DNA of 64,000 nucleotides from contig CAMKQH010000008.1 in the NCBI GenBank assembly GCA_946414885.1, positions 62,001 to 126,000 of the forward strand, in the 5' to 3' direction. Shown here piece after piece: positions 51,624-60,949 of this stretch. Position numbers and translations under genes: made by a program. Numbering within the stretch: the stretch's first letter is position 1; the number at the start of each line of letters is the position of its first letter. The notes under the pieces are model-generated. The model ran no database searches, had not been told where the DNA came from, and was given only the letters and a program-made list of their open reading frames with translations. Source of the DNA: an uncultured Lachnospiraceae bacterium (GTDB lineage Bacteria > Bacillota > Clostridia > Lachnospirales > Lachnospiraceae).

Positions 51624-52076
51624 ATGCGGATCATGGGATTGGATTTTGGATCAAAGACGGTGGGAGTAGCCATCAGTGACGCCCTGTTGATTACCGCCCA
51701 AGGGATCGAGATCGTCCGCCGCAAGGAGGAAAATAAGCTACGCCAGACCCTTGCCAGGATCGAAGAGCTTATTCAGGAATACGAAGTTGACAGGATCGTG
51801 CTGGGACAGCCCAAGCACATGAACGGTACGGAAGGCGTGAGGGTGGAACTCACGGAGGAGTTCAAGGAAAAGCTGGAGCGGCGCACGGGACTGCCCGTGA
51901 TCTTTTGGGACGAGAGACTGACGACCGTTGCTGCCGACCGGGCCATGATGGAGGCGGGGATCCGCAGGGAGCACCGCAAGGAATACGTGGACAAGATAGC
52001 TGCGACCTTTATCTTGCAGGGATATTTGGATTATCTGGCAAATCAGGCGAAGGCAGAGGGCGCGCAGGAGAAATAA
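51624..52076 (+). CDS. ruvX: Holliday junction resolvase-like YqgF/RuvX
   Basis: This 150-residue protein has the RNase H-like fold: [16 protein letters not shown] with the first catalytic Asp, [13 protein letters not shown], and [15 protein letters not shown] with the later Glu. The family acts as a resolvase or in maturation of 16S rRNA ends. It lies between ireB and the DUF1292 gene. GGAGG precedes the ATG, with a small ATCGC/GCGAT hairpin just upstream. Confidence 0.95.
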   Translation: MRIMGLDFGSKTVGVAISDALLITAQGIEIVRRKEENKLRQTLARIEELIQEYEVDRIVLGQPKHMNGTEGVRVELTEEFKEKLERRTGLPVIFWDERLTTVAADRAMMEAGIRREHRKEYVDKIAATFILQGYLDYLANQAKAEGAQEK

Positions 52077-52106
52077 AGCAAGGTGACAAGCCTTGGAGGT
52101 AAACGC

Positions 52107-52364
52107 ATGGAAAAGATTTTATTTACTCCCGAGGGAGAGGAACCGGTAGAATTTTACGTATTGGAGCAGACCCGCATTGGGGGGAGCAACTACATTCTCG
52201 TGACGGACGTTGAAGATGGGGACGGGGAAGCATGGATCATGAAGGATCTGTCCGAGGATGGCGAGGCGGAAGGCAGGTACGTCTTCGTGGAAGACGACGA
52301 TGAGATGGCCGCCGTGGCCGGCGTGTTTGAGAACATGCTGGACGACGTGGATTTAGAATCGTGA
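52107..52364 (+). CDS. DUF1292 family protein (YrzB-like)
   Basis: The ATG at 52107 follows GGAGGT. The 85-residue acidic protein has the DUF1292 pattern (EPVEFYVLEQTRIGGSNYIL, EAWIMKD, YVFVEDDDEMAAVAGVF). It is the third member of the conserved ireB-ruvX-DUF1292 block (yrzL-yrrK-yrzB of Bacillus). Function unknown. Confidence 0.93.
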   Translation: MEKILFTPEGEEPVEFYVLEQTRIGGSNYILVTDVEDGDGEAWIMKDLSEDGEAEGRYVFVEDDDEMAAVAGVFENMLDDVDLES

Positions 52365-52437
52365 TCGGACGCGCATCCACGCGAAGAAGCCGTGGGATGC
52401 GTTTTCGATTGTTTGGAATTGATTTGGAGGAATTAAC

Positions 52438-54114
52438 TTGAGAAAGAAAAAAGAGAATATAACTGGCCCCAGGCTGAAGATCATACCTTTGGGCGGCTTG
52501 GAGCAGATTGGCATGAACATTACTGCCTTCGAATATGAAGACAGTATTATTGTCGTGGATTGCGGGCTGGCTTTTCCGGCGGACGACATGCTGGGCATTG
52601 ACCTGGTGATTCCCGACGTGACTTACCTGAAGGAGAACAAGGAGAGGGTAAAGGGCTTTGTGATCACCCACGGACACGAGGATCACATCGGCGCGCTGCC
52701 CTATATTTTGAAGGATTTAAACATTCCGGTCTACGCGACGCGTCTTACCATGGGTCTGATCGAGCACAAGCTTGAGGAGCACGGCCTGATGAAGGGAACG
52801 AAGCGGAAGGTCGTAAAATTTGGACAGTCCGTGAATCTTGGGAGCTTCCGCGTGGAGTTTATCAAGACGAATCACAGCATTGTTGACGCGGCTGCGCTGG
52901 CCATCTATTCGCCGGCGGGCGTCGTGGTGCACACGGGCGACTTTAAGGTGGACTTTACGCCGGTTTACGGTGATGCCATTGACCTGCAGCGCTTTGCGGA
53001 GATCGGCAGGAAGGGCGTGCTTGCCCTGATGTGTGACTCCACCAACGCGGAGCGCCCGGGCTTTACTCCCTCGGAGAAGACCGTGGGAAAAACCTTCGAC
53101 ACGCTGTTTGAGGAGCACAAGAACACGCGTATTTTCGTTGCGACGTTTGCGTCCAACGTGGATCGCGTGCAGCAGATCATTAATTCCGCGTATAAGTGCG
53201 GCAGAAAGGTTGCGGTGGAAGGCCGCAGCATGACAAACACCATTGAGACCGCCATCGAGCTGGGCTGCATTACCATTCCGGAAAATACGCTGGTGGATTT
53301 GGACGCATTGAAGAACGAGCCTGCGGAAAAGCAGGTCATCATCACCACGGGCAGTCAGGGTGAAAGCATGGCGGCACTGTCCCGCATGGCCAGCGGCATG
53401 CACCGCAAGATCACCATTGGCCCTGGGGACACGGTCATCTTTTCTTCTTCCCCGATCCCGGGAAATGAGAAATCCGTGACGAAGATCATTAATGAGCTGC
53501 TCCGCAAGGGCGCGGACGTGATCTTCCAGGACGTGCACGTATCCGGACATGCCTGCCAGGAGGAGATCAAGCTGATCTACACTCTGGTACAGCCGAAGTA
53601 TGCCATTCCGGTACACGGTGAATACAAGCATTTGAAGGCCCAGGCGAGGATCGCCGAGAGCCTTGGCATTCCCAAGGAGAACATCTTTATCCTGTCCTCC
53701 GGGGACGTGATGGAATTGAACGACGAGGGTGCTCAGGTGACGGACAAGGTAGTCACCGGCGGCATTTTGGTAGACGGACTCGGCGTGGGAGACGTGGGCA
53801 ACGTCGTGCTCCGGGATCGCCAGCACCTGTCTGAGGAGGGCATCATGATCGTAGTCATGAGTCTCGAGAGGGAGACGGGCCTTTTGCTCTCTGGTCCGGA
53901 CATTGTTTCCCGCGGCTTTGTCTATGTGCGTGAGTCCGACGAACTGATCGAAGAAGCCCGGCTGATCGTGGATGAAGCGGTACAGGCCTGCCTGGATCGC
54001 GGCATTACGGATTGGGGTAAGCTAAAGAGCACCACCAAGGACGTGCTTTCAGATTTTGTCTGGAAGAAAACCAAGAGAAGACCCATGATCCTGCCGATCA
54101 TTATGGAGGTTTAG
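52438..54114 (+). CDS. rnj: Ribonuclease J
   Basis: RNase J is an endoribonuclease and 5'-3' exonuclease central to mRNA decay and rRNA processing in Firmicutes. The start is TTG at 52438 behind GGAGG. The 558-residue protein shows IPLGGLEQIGMN, the metallo-beta-lactamase motif THGHEDHIGALPY, VHTGDFKVDFTP, CDSTNAERPG, the beta-CASP region (TTGSQGESMAALSRMASG, SGHACQEEIKL, VHGEYKHLKAQARIAESLG) and the C-terminal domain ending RRPMILPIIMEV. Whether it is the RnjA or RnjB type is not decided. Confidence 0.96.
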   Translation: MRKKKENITGPRLKIIPLGGLEQIGMNITAFEYEDSIIVVDCGLAFPADDMLGIDLVIPDVTYLKENKERVKGFVITHGHEDHIGALPYILKDLNIPVYATRLTMGLIEHKLEEHGLMKGTKRKVVKFGQSVNLGSFRVEFIKTNHSIVDAAALAIYSPAGVVVHTGDFKVDFTPVYGDAIDLQRFAEIGRKGVLALMCDSTNAERPGFTPSEKTVGKTFDTLFEEHKNTRIFVATFASNVDRVQQIINSAYKCGRKVAVEGRSMTNTIETAIELGCITIPENTLVDLDALKNEPAEKQVIITTGSQGESMAALSRMASGMHRKITIGPGDTVIFSSSPIPGNEKSVTKIINELLRKGADVIFQDVHVSGHACQEEIKLIYTLVQPKYAIPVHGEYKHLKAQARIAESLGIPKENIFILSSGDVMELNDEGAQVTDKVVTGGILVDGLGVGDVGNVVLRDRQHLSEEGIMIVVMSLERETGLLLSGPDIVSRGFVYVRESDELIEEARLIVDEAVQACLDRGITDWGKLKSTTKDVLSDFVWKKTKRRPMILPIIMEV

Positions 54115-54117
54115 GCA

Positions 54118-54438
54118 ATGAATCAGGTAGAGGAAGCGGCGGAGGCCCTGGCAGACGCTTTGCTAAACTCAGACATTTATCAAGAATACAAAAGCAAGCT
54201 GGATCAAGTGAAACAGTATCCTGACCTAAAGCGTCAGATCGATGAGTTCCGCATGCGCAATTATGAATTACAGCAGAGTCCGGACTATGCTTTTGACAAA
54301 ATGGAGCAATTTCAGAGGGAATATCAGACGTTCCGGGATGATCCCCTGGTTTCCGATTTCCTGGCGGCAGAGCTGGCGTTTTGCCGCATGGTACAGGACG
54401 TGGAAAACCGCCTGGTTGGGCGAATTGACTTCGAATAA
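54118..54438 (+). CDS. YlbF/YmcA family protein
   Basis: This 106-residue all-helical protein (AAEALADALLNSDIYQEYKS, YELQQSPDYAFDKMEQFQRE) belongs to the YlbF/YmcA (Com_YlbF) family. In Bacillus the Y-complex formed by these proteins binds RNase Y and directs mRNA maturation. Its position three bases after RNase J suggests a link to RNA decay here as well. Confidence 0.9.
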   Translation: MNQVEEAAEALADALLNSDIYQEYKSKLDQVKQYPDLKRQIDEFRMRNYELQQSPDYAFDKMEQFQREYQTFRDDPLVSDFLAAELAFCRMVQDVENRLVGRIDFE

Positions 54439-54468
54439 GGCACGAAAGGCATTAAGGAGTAAGGTTTT

Positions 54469-54855
54469 ATGAAAAGAGACAATATTTTGTTCGGCATGCT
54501 TCGTTTTTTGATCCTTGCCGGCATGGTGGCAGTGGCACTTTTATTTATCAATAAATATGCCGCCAAGTTTAATGAGTATGGCCAGCGGGTGTTCAAGGAG
54601 CAGCCGGTCACGGACATTGAAGTCGAAGACGGTAAGAGCATCACCATCACCATTGGTGAGGAGGTATCCCCCCGTTCCCTGGGCGAGCTTTTGGAGGCGA
54701 AGGGGCTGATCCGGGACAAATGGCTGTTTTTTCTCCAGTATTATTGTTCGGAGTACCGAAAGGAAATAAAGCCCGGAACCTACGTGCTTCGTTCCACCAT
54801 GACGGCGGAGGACATGTTTGCGGTCATGGCCGGTCATGAGGAGGGAGACGAATGA
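54469..54855 (+). CDS. Short MltG/YceG-like membrane protein without catalytic domain
   Basis: This 128-residue protein has one N-terminal membrane segment (LRFLILAGMVAVALLFINKY) and a ~70-residue LysM-like part (SITITIGEEVSPRSLGELLE, KGLIRDKWLFFLQYYCSEYR, IKPGTYVLRSTMTAEDMFAV) that matches the N-terminal third of MltG. The transglycosylase domain is absent. The position just before trmR corresponds to mltG (yrrL) in Bacillus, so it appears to be a shortened form. It overlaps trmR by 4 bases (ATGA). Confidence 0.85.
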   Translation: MKRDNILFGMLRFLILAGMVAVALLFINKYAAKFNEYGQRVFKEQPVTDIEVEDGKSITITIGEEVSPRSLGELLEAKGLIRDKWLFFLQYYCSEYRKEIKPGTYVLRSTMTAEDMFAVMAGHEEGDE

Positions 54856-55496
54856 TCATCGATCCCAGAATGGCAACGTTTATAGATTCCATGGATCCGG
54901 GGAATCCTCCCTACTTAGATGAACTGGAAAAAGAGGCGATCGCGGGTGACGTACCGATCATCAGAAAGCCGTTACAGAGCTTTTTTAGATTTTTACTGAA
55001 ATACGTAAAGCCGAAGAGCATCCTGGAAGTCGGGACGGCCATCGGCTTTTCTGCAATTTTAATGAGCGAATACGCGCCTGAGGATTGCAAGATCACGACC
55101 ATCGAGAAATATGAAAAGCGGATTCCCATCGCGAAGGAAAATTTCCGCAAATTCGGGAAGGAAGGGCAGATCACCCTGTTGGAGGGGGATGCGGCAGAGA
55201 TCCTAAAGGACCTTGAGGGGCCCTATGACCTGATCTTTATGGACGCGGCAAAGGGACAGTACCTGGCCTTTCTGCCAGACGTTCTGCGGCTTCTGGCACC
55301 GGGAGGGCTGCTCCTTTCCGATAACGTGCTGCAGGACGGCGACGTCATCGAATCGCGCTTTGCGCTGGAACGCCGCAAGCGCACGACTCACGCGAGAATG
55401 CGGGAGTACCTTTATGAACTCAAACACGCGCCGGGACTGGAGACCGTGATCCTGCCCGTGGGAGACGGCATCACCCTGACAACCAAGCTTGACTAA
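54852..55496 (+). CDS. trmR: tRNA 5-hydroxyuridine methyltransferase (TrmR-like)
   Basis: TrmR methylates ho5U34 to mo5U34 in tRNA. The 214-residue class I methyltransferase of the catechol-O-methyltransferase type has ILEVGTAIGFSAILMSEY (S-adenosylmethionine motif I), ITTIEKYEKRI, DLIFMDAAKGQYLAFLPDVL and LLLSDNVLQDGDV. Its position before a U32 peptidase-family TrhP gene, with an MltG-like gene ahead, matches yrrL-yrrM-yrrN/O in Bacillus, so the tRNA role is well supported. Confidence 0.9.
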   Translation: MIIDPRMATFIDSMDPGNPPYLDELEKEAIAGDVPIIRKPLQSFFRFLLKYVKPKSILEVGTAIGFSAILMSEYAPEDCKITTIEKYEKRIPIAKENFRKFGKEGQITLLEGDAAEILKDLEGPYDLIFMDAAKGQYLAFLPDVLRLLAPGGLLLSDNVLQDGDVIESRFALERRKRTTHARMREYLYELKHAPGLETVILPVGDGITLTTKLD

Positions 55497-55539
55497 AGTC
55501 CAAGAGACTTTATCATAAACAAAAGGAGGAACCTTAAAC

Positions 55540-55869
55540 ATGAATACGAAAGAAATTATTGGTGGCATTGCTTCTGAATACGATGATTGGATCCTTTGGA
55601 TCGAAAAGGCGGAGGTCGGAGCCAACGCCGCGCAGATCGTGGATGAGAGAGAGTACGTGCCTTGCACGGTTACGAAGATCATTGCTCTTAGTGATTATGC
55701 GGATGAAGATGAATATAGCGAGGCATGCGACGAACTTATTGGCGACAGTACTGCAACGTGTACGGGTGAGATCGTTACGTTTGACGACACCTTCTACGTA
55801 GAGATCGATGCTTGCGGTGATACGGAAGAATATGACAGCATCGATTTCAACGACGTTGATTTTTGCTGA
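55540..55869 (+). CDS. Uncharacterised small acidic protein
   Basis: This 109-residue protein has AGGAGG nine bases upstream of its ATG and lies between trmR and trhP, where other Firmicutes have no such gene. It is strongly acidic, with about a quarter Asp and Glu, and has Cys residues near the middle and the end (CTVTKIIAL, EACDELIG, DACGDTEEYD, VDFC). No membrane segment or signal is present. I do not recognise the family. Its context suggests a link to tRNA hydroxylation, but this is inference. Confidence 0.7.
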   Translation: MNTKEIIGGIASEYDDWILWIEKAEVGANAAQIVDEREYVPCTVTKIIALSDYADEDEYSEACDELIGDSTATCTGEIVTFDDTFYVEIDACGDTEEYDSIDFNDVDFC

Positions 55870-55918
55870 CGCCTGGCAGGGAGAACCTGATTAACTTCGG
55901 AGAGAAGAAGGATTACGG

Positions 55919-57385
55919 ATGATAGTGAGAAATGGGAAAAAACCAGAATTGCTGATACCGGCGAGCAGTCTTGAAGTGTTAAAGACGGCCGTACTGTACG
56001 GGGCGGACGCGGTCTATGTCGGAGGGGAGGTTTTCAGCCTCCGGGCGAAGGCGAAGAACTTTTCCATGGAAGACATGGCGGAGGGAATCGCGTTTGCGCA
56101 TGAGCATGGCGTGAAGGTCTACGTGACGGCAAATGTTTTGGCACATAATGAGGACTTGGAGGAAGCGAGGGAGTATTTTGCAGCACTTCGGGACATGAAA
56201 TATGTTCCGGACGCCTTGATCATTTCGGATCCCGGCATGTTTATGATCGCGCGGGAGGTTTGGCCGGAGTGTGAGATCCACGTGTCGACGCAGGCCAACA
56301 ACACAAATTACGAGACCTATCTTTTCTGGTGGAAGCTGGGCGCAAAGCGCGTGGTGAGCGCGAGGGAGCTCTCGCTCCGGGAGATCCGCGAGATCCGCGA
56401 CCGCATTCCGGAGGAGATGGAGATCGAGAGCTTTATTCACGGTTCCATGTGCATTTCCTATTCCGGAAGATGCCTTCTTAGCAATTATTTCACGGGAAGG
56501 GATGCCAACCAGGGGAACTGCACGCACCCCTGCCGCTGGAAATACGCGGTGATGGAGGAGAGCAGGCCTGGAGAGTATCTTCCCGTTTTTGAAAACGAAA
56601 GGGGCACGTTCCTCTTTAATTCCAAGGATCTTTGCATGATCGAGCACGTGCCGGAGATGATTGCGGCCGGGATCGACAGCTTTAAGATCGAGGGACGCAT
56701 GAAGACGGCGCTTTATGTGGCGTCCGTGACAAGGACCTATCGAAAGGCCATCGACGACTATTTTCTTGGCGAGGAGGTTTATCAAAAGAACCTGGACTGG
56801 TACCGCGCCGAGATTGCGAAATGTACCTATCGCCAGTATTCCACGGGCTTTTACTTTGGAAAGCCCAGTGCGGAAAATCAGATTTATGACAACAGTACCT
56901 ACGTCAGCGAATCCATCTATCTTGGGATCGTGGAGGAGAAAATGCTGATCCTGAGCGACTTCACGGAGGATTACGAAAAGGGAGAGAACCTTCCCTGGAT
57001 CCAGGCGCAGATGAAAGAAGAGAAGCTGACGTGGATGGGGGCGCCGACGGAGGATGCAGTTGACGACGATACAATGTCTGAAGAAGCGATGGACGCAGGC
57101 GCGTCAGACGAAAATGGCTCCAATGAGCAGCGCCTCATGGGATTTTTGGAGTTGATTCAGATCACCCAGCGCAACAAGTTCTGCGTGGGGGATCGCATTG
57201 AGATCATGAAGCGTGACGGACGCGACCTTTCCGTACTGGTGGGCGCCATCTACAATGAGGAATTGGAATCCATGGAAAGCGCACCTCATGCAAAGCAAAA
57301 GCTTTGGGTATGGTTAGTGGACGACGTCTCCTTCCAGAGGGTGGACGTGGAAGAGGGCGACGTGCTTCGGCAGGACGCCAACTAG
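55919..57385 (+). CDS. trhP: U32 peptidase-family tRNA hydroxylation protein (TrhP-like)
   Basis: TrhP proteins hydroxylate U34 of tRNA, giving the substrate for TrmR. The 488-residue protein has PELLIPASSLEVLKTAVLYG, GADAVYVGG, HVSTQANNTNYE, GAKRVVSARELSL, and the U32 signature ESFIHGSMCISYSGRCLLSN with following Cys (NCTHPCRWKY) that may hold an iron-sulfur cluster. An acidic insert of ~30 residues (around EDAVDDDTMSEEAMDAGASD) lies near residue 390, before the C-terminal beta domain. It likely forms a unit with trmR. Confidence 0.9.
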   Translation: MIVRNGKKPELLIPASSLEVLKTAVLYGADAVYVGGEVFSLRAKAKNFSMEDMAEGIAFAHEHGVKVYVTANVLAHNEDLEEAREYFAALRDMKYVPDALIISDPGMFMIAREVWPECEIHVSTQANNTNYETYLFWWKLGAKRVVSARELSLREIREIRDRIPEEMEIESFIHGSMCISYSGRCLLSNYFTGRDANQGNCTHPCRWKYAVMEESRPGEYLPVFENERGTFLFNSKDLCMIEHVPEMIAAGIDSFKIEGRMKTALYVASVTRTYRKAIDDYFLGEEVYQKNLDWYRAEIAKCTYRQYSTGFYFGKPSAENQIYDNSTYVSESIYLGIVEEKMLILSDFTEDYEKGENLPWIQAQMKEEKLTWMGAPTEDAVDDDTMSEEAMDAGASDENGSNEQRLMGFLELIQITQRNKFCVGDRIEIMKRDGRDLSVLVGAIYNEELESMESAPHAKQKLWVWLVDDVSFQRVDVEEGDVLRQDAN

Positions 57386-57468
57386 TACCTAAAAGGCCGG
57401 CAAACGTAAGATAACCGAGAACGGGCAGCTATGCCTGGGCCGGAAGAAATAAAAGGAAAACGTAACTT

Positions 57469-58647
57469 ATGAACCGTGAAGGCAGCAGGAACAACCGCAT
57501 AACGTTTCGGTGGCTTGCGCATGCGATCGTTGCGATCTACGGCGCGGCATGCCTTTGGCTGTATTATCACCAGTCCATTGCGGACCTGACCGTGGAGGGC
57601 AACATTCCCTATCAGTCGGATCTGCCGCTCCATATCAGCATGGTGCTGCAGGATCACTGGTATTACAGCTTTACGGCGTATGCCTACCAGATCTTAAGCT
57701 GGATCTGCGGCGGAAGCACCGTCGGCATTGCACTCTTTTTGGCGGTGGTCAGCACCCTGACCGTCTACGCGACGGAGAATCTGGTCTGCCTTTTTGCAAA
57801 AGAAAAGGAGAAGACCTGGCAGACGCTGGGACTGGCGCTCAGCCTGAATCTGGTGATGCCTGCCTATCTTTCGTTTGTTGGGGAATTCCGCTACGTCAGC
57901 TATCAGTCGCCCAACGTGTGGCACAATTCGACGTATCTTTGCATGAAGCTTGTGGCAGTGATCACGATCTGGTATTATTTCAAGCTGGCTGATCACTATG
58001 ATAAAGGCCTTTCCGTCAAGGAATGGGTCACGTTCATGCTCTTGAACGTTCTTTGTACCGGCATCAAGCCCAGCTTTCTCGTGGCATTTTCGCCCATCAT
58101 GGGCATTTATTTACTCGTGGATCTTTTCCGCAAGGTTCCGTTTTCGAAGATTCTGATCTTTGGCGCGGCCCTTCTTCCCAGCGGTCTGGTGATCCTGTGG
58201 CAGAATGCCGTGCTCTTTGGGGAGGATACGGGGAACGGCATTGGTTTCCAGCCTTGGTATTCCTTCTCCTTACATGCGGCGATCCCCAAGCTTGCCGTAC
58301 TCTGTTCCGCGCTGTTTTGCATTCTGGTGGTGGCGGCGACGGTCCTGTGGGATTGGAAGGAGCGGCAGTACCAGTTTATTATTGGCATGACGGCCCTTGG
58401 ATTCCTGGAAGCCCTTTGCCTCGTGGAGAACGGCAGCAGGTCCGTGGACGGCAATTTCCTTTGGGGCTATGGCTTTTGCCTGTTTTTGCTCTTTGCGCTG
58501 TGCAGCGTGAAATGCATGCAAATGAAGCAGACGAAGGGATGGCTTTTGGTAAAGGTGGCCTGCGTCTGCGTTTATGGCTGGCATCTTTGGTGCGGATTCT
58601 ATTTCTTTGTGCGCCTGGTGGCGGGCGAAGGATTTTTCATGCGATGA
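57469..58647 (+). CDS. Multi-pass membrane protein, possibly GT-C-like
   Basis: This 392-residue protein has about nine to ten membrane segments. The first outer loop contains YQSDLPLHISMVLQDHWYYS, with acidic residues after the first segment, as seen in GT-C-fold glycosyltransferases that use polyprenyl-phosphate sugars. Other segments include WVTFMLLNVLCTGIKPSFLV and the late FLWGYGFCLFLLFALCSVKC. I do not recognise a named family. The gene follows trhP by 83 bases without a clear promoter. The GT-C idea is weak. Confidence 0.65.
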   Translation: MNREGSRNNRITFRWLAHAIVAIYGAACLWLYYHQSIADLTVEGNIPYQSDLPLHISMVLQDHWYYSFTAYAYQILSWICGGSTVGIALFLAVVSTLTVYATENLVCLFAKEKEKTWQTLGLALSLNLVMPAYLSFVGEFRYVSYQSPNVWHNSTYLCMKLVAVITIWYYFKLADHYDKGLSVKEWVTFMLLNVLCTGIKPSFLVAFSPIMGIYLLVDLFRKVPFSKILIFGAALLPSGLVILWQNAVLFGEDTGNGIGFQPWYSFSLHAAIPKLAVLCSALFCILVVAATVLWDWKERQYQFIIGMTALGFLEALCLVENGSRSVDGNFLWGYGFCLFLLFALCSVKCMQMKQTKGWLLVKVACVCVYGWHLWCGFYFFVRLVAGEGFFMR

Positions 58648-58701
58648 CAAGAGAGTTTTTCTGATTTAGAAGCGGATTCCCTACGTGCAGAAAAAATTGG
58701 A

Positions 58702-58730
58702 TTGACCAAATGATAAAACAAGTATAAAAT
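58702..58730 (+). promoter_or_regulatory. Promoter of type III glutamine synthetase
   Basis: TTGACC (58702-58707), 17 bases, TAAAAT (58725-58730), 40 bases before the ATG at 58771. Confidence 0.75.
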
Positions 58731-58770
58731 AATCGCATGTTGATTAAGGTTTTTGAAAGGAATGATGGGA

Positions 58771-60885
58771 ATGAGCGAGATTTTGAAAGTCGACGAGATC
58801 TTTGGCAGTAAAGTCTTTACCCTGACCAAGATGAGAGAGCGGCTTCCTAAGAACGTGTACAAGGAAGTGCGCAGAGTTATGGAACAGGGCGGCGAGTTGT
58901 CGCTTGCAACGGCTGACGTCGTGGCAAAGGCCATGAAGGATTGGGCCGTAGAGAATGGGGCAACCCATTACACACACTGGTTCCAGCCACTCACCGGCAT
59001 CACGGCGGAAAAGCATGACGCATTTGTGACCCATCCCGACGCGGATGGAAAAATGCTTCTGGAGTTTTCCGGAAAAGAGCTGATCAAGGGCGAACCGGAT
59101 GCATCCTCCTTCCCCTCCGGCGGACTTCGTTCCACGTTCGAGGCGAGAGGCTACACCACTTGGGACATTACGTCCCCTGCATTCTTAAAGGACAGTGCGG
59201 CCGGCATCATCCTTTGCATTCCCACGGCTTTCTGCTCCTATAAGGGAGAGGCGCTGGACAAGAAGACGCCGCTTCTGCGTTCCATGGAAGCGATCAGCCA
59301 GCAGGCCATCAGAATCGTAAGACTCTTTGGAAATACCGAAGCCACCAAGGTTACGCCCAGCGTGGGGCCTGAGCAGGAATACTTCCTGGTGGATCATGAA
59401 AAATATATGCAGCGCGAAGACCTGATCTTTGCAGGCCGCACGCTTTTTGGTGCACCCGCACCCAAGGGCCAGGAGCTTGAGGATCATTACTTTGGAACGA
59501 TCCGCGAGCGCATCGGCGCCTTTATGAAGGACCTCAACGTTGAGCTCTGGAAGCTTGGCGTTACGGCCAAGACGCAGCACAATGAGGTTGCGCCTGCACA
59601 GCATGAGCTTGCACCCATCTATGAGACCGCAAACATTGCCGTGGATCACAACCAGATCATCATGGAGACCATGAAGAAGGTTGCCGTTCGTCACGGTTTG
59701 AACTGTCTGCTTCACGAGAAGCCTTTCGCAGGCGTGAACGGTTCCGGTAAGCATAATAACTGGTCCCTGACCACGGATAACGGCGTGAACATGCTCGATC
59801 CCGGCGACACTCCGAACGAGAACATCCAGTTCCTGTTGGTACTCGCCTGCATCATGAAGGCAGTTGACACCCATGCTGACCTGTTGCGTCAAAGTGCTGC
59901 CGACGTAGGAAACGATCACAGACTTGGTGCCAACGAGGCACCGCCCGCCATCATTTCCATGTTCCTCGGCGAACAGCTGGAGGACGTGGTACAGCAGCTT
60001 GTGGAGACTGGCGTTGCCGCAAGGGCACTGCAGGGCGGTAAGCTGGAGACCGGCGTTTCAACGCTTCCCAACATGGACCGCGACGCCACCGACAGAAACC
60101 GTACCTCACCCTTTGCATTTACCGGTAATAAATTCGAATTCCGTAGCGTGGGAAGCTCTGATTCCGTTGCGGATGCCAACGTCGTATTGAATGCCATCGT
60201 GGCAGAAGCCTTCTGCGACGCGGCTGACCGCCTGGAAAAGGCAGAGGACTTTGACATTGCCGTTCATGATCTCATCAAGGAATACATGACTGAGCATCAG
60301 CGCATCATCTTCAACGGTGACGGTTATTCCGAAGCATGGGTGAAGGAGGCGGAAAGACGCGGCCTTCCCAACATCAAATCCATGGTGGAGGCATCCTGTG
60401 CGCTGACTACGGAGAAGTCCATCGCCCTGTTTGAGAAGTTTGGAATCTTTAACCGCACGGAGCTGGAATCCCGTGAGGAGATTCTGTATGAAACCTATAC
60501 GAAGACCATCAACATTGAGGCCCTGACCATGATCGACATGGCGAAGAAGCAGATCCTTCCTGCCGTAAACGGATACGTGAAGACTCTGGCGGATGCCGTG
60601 ACAAGCGTGAAGGCAGCGGGCGTGACCGACGCGACCGTTCAGATCGAGATGCTGAAGGAGGTTTCTGATCTTCTTGCCGAAGCAAGGGAAGCTGAGCGCA
60701 CGCTCGAGAAAAAGGTGGCAGAGGCAGCGAACGTTGCAAACGAGAAGGAAAAAGCCTTCTACTACAAGGATCAAGTATTTGTTGCCATGGCAGCCCTTCG
60801 CGCTCCCGTGGACGCGCTCGAAATGCTTGTCGACAAGTCCGTATGGCCCATGCCGACCTATGGCGACCTGATCTTCGAGGTATAG
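58771..60885 (+). CDS. glnN: Glutamine synthetase type III
   Basis: GlnN makes glutamine from glutamate, ammonia and ATP. The ATG at 58771 is preferred because AAAGGA lies nine bases upstream; earlier in-frame starts at 58753-58765 sit on or too near that site. The 704-residue length is right for type III (dodecamers of large subunits). Motifs include THYTHWFQPLTGITAEKHDA, GPEQEYFLVD, KTQHNEVAPAQHELAPIYE, VNGSGKHNNWSL, NRTSPFAFTGNKFEFRSVGS. No ammonium transporter or PII gene is near. It ends ~36 bases before the tRNA promoter. Confidence 0.97.
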   Translation: MSEILKVDEIFGSKVFTLTKMRERLPKNVYKEVRRVMEQGGELSLATADVVAKAMKDWAVENGATHYTHWFQPLTGITAEKHDAFVTHPDADGKMLLEFSGKELIKGEPDASSFPSGGLRSTFEARGYTTWDITSPAFLKDSAAGIILCIPTAFCSYKGEALDKKTPLLRSMEAISQQAIRIVRLFGNTEATKVTPSVGPEQEYFLVDHEKYMQREDLIFAGRTLFGAPAPKGQELEDHYFGTIRERIGAFMKDLNVELWKLGVTAKTQHNEVAPAQHELAPIYETANIAVDHNQIIMETMKKVAVRHGLNCLLHEKPFAGVNGSGKHNNWSLTTDNGVNMLDPGDTPNENIQFLLVLACIMKAVDTHADLLRQSAADVGNDHRLGANEAPPAIISMFLGEQLEDVVQQLVETGVAARALQGGKLETGVSTLPNMDRDATDRNRTSPFAFTGNKFEFRSVGSSDSVADANVVLNAIVAEAFCDAADRLEKAEDFDIAVHDLIKEYMTEHQRIIFNGDGYSEAWVKEAERRGLPNIKSMVEASCALTTEKSIALFEKFGIFNRTELESREEILYETYTKTINIEALTMIDMAKKQILPAVNGYVKTLADAVTSVKAAGVTDATVQIEMLKEVSDLLAEAREAERTLEKKVAEAANVANEKEKAFYYKDQVFVAMAALRAPVDALEMLVDKSVWPMPTYGDLIFEV

Positions 60886-60920
60886 TCTGGTCCGGATAGA
60901 AAAAATCTTTAAATTAGGGC

Positions 60921-60949
60921 TTGCATTTTCAAAACAACTAGTGTATAAT
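60921..60949 (+). promoter_or_regulatory. Promoter of tRNA-Gln
   Basis: TTGCAT (60921-60926), 17 bases, exact TATAAT (60944-60949). The transcript would start about 35 bases before the tRNA. Confidence 0.85.
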
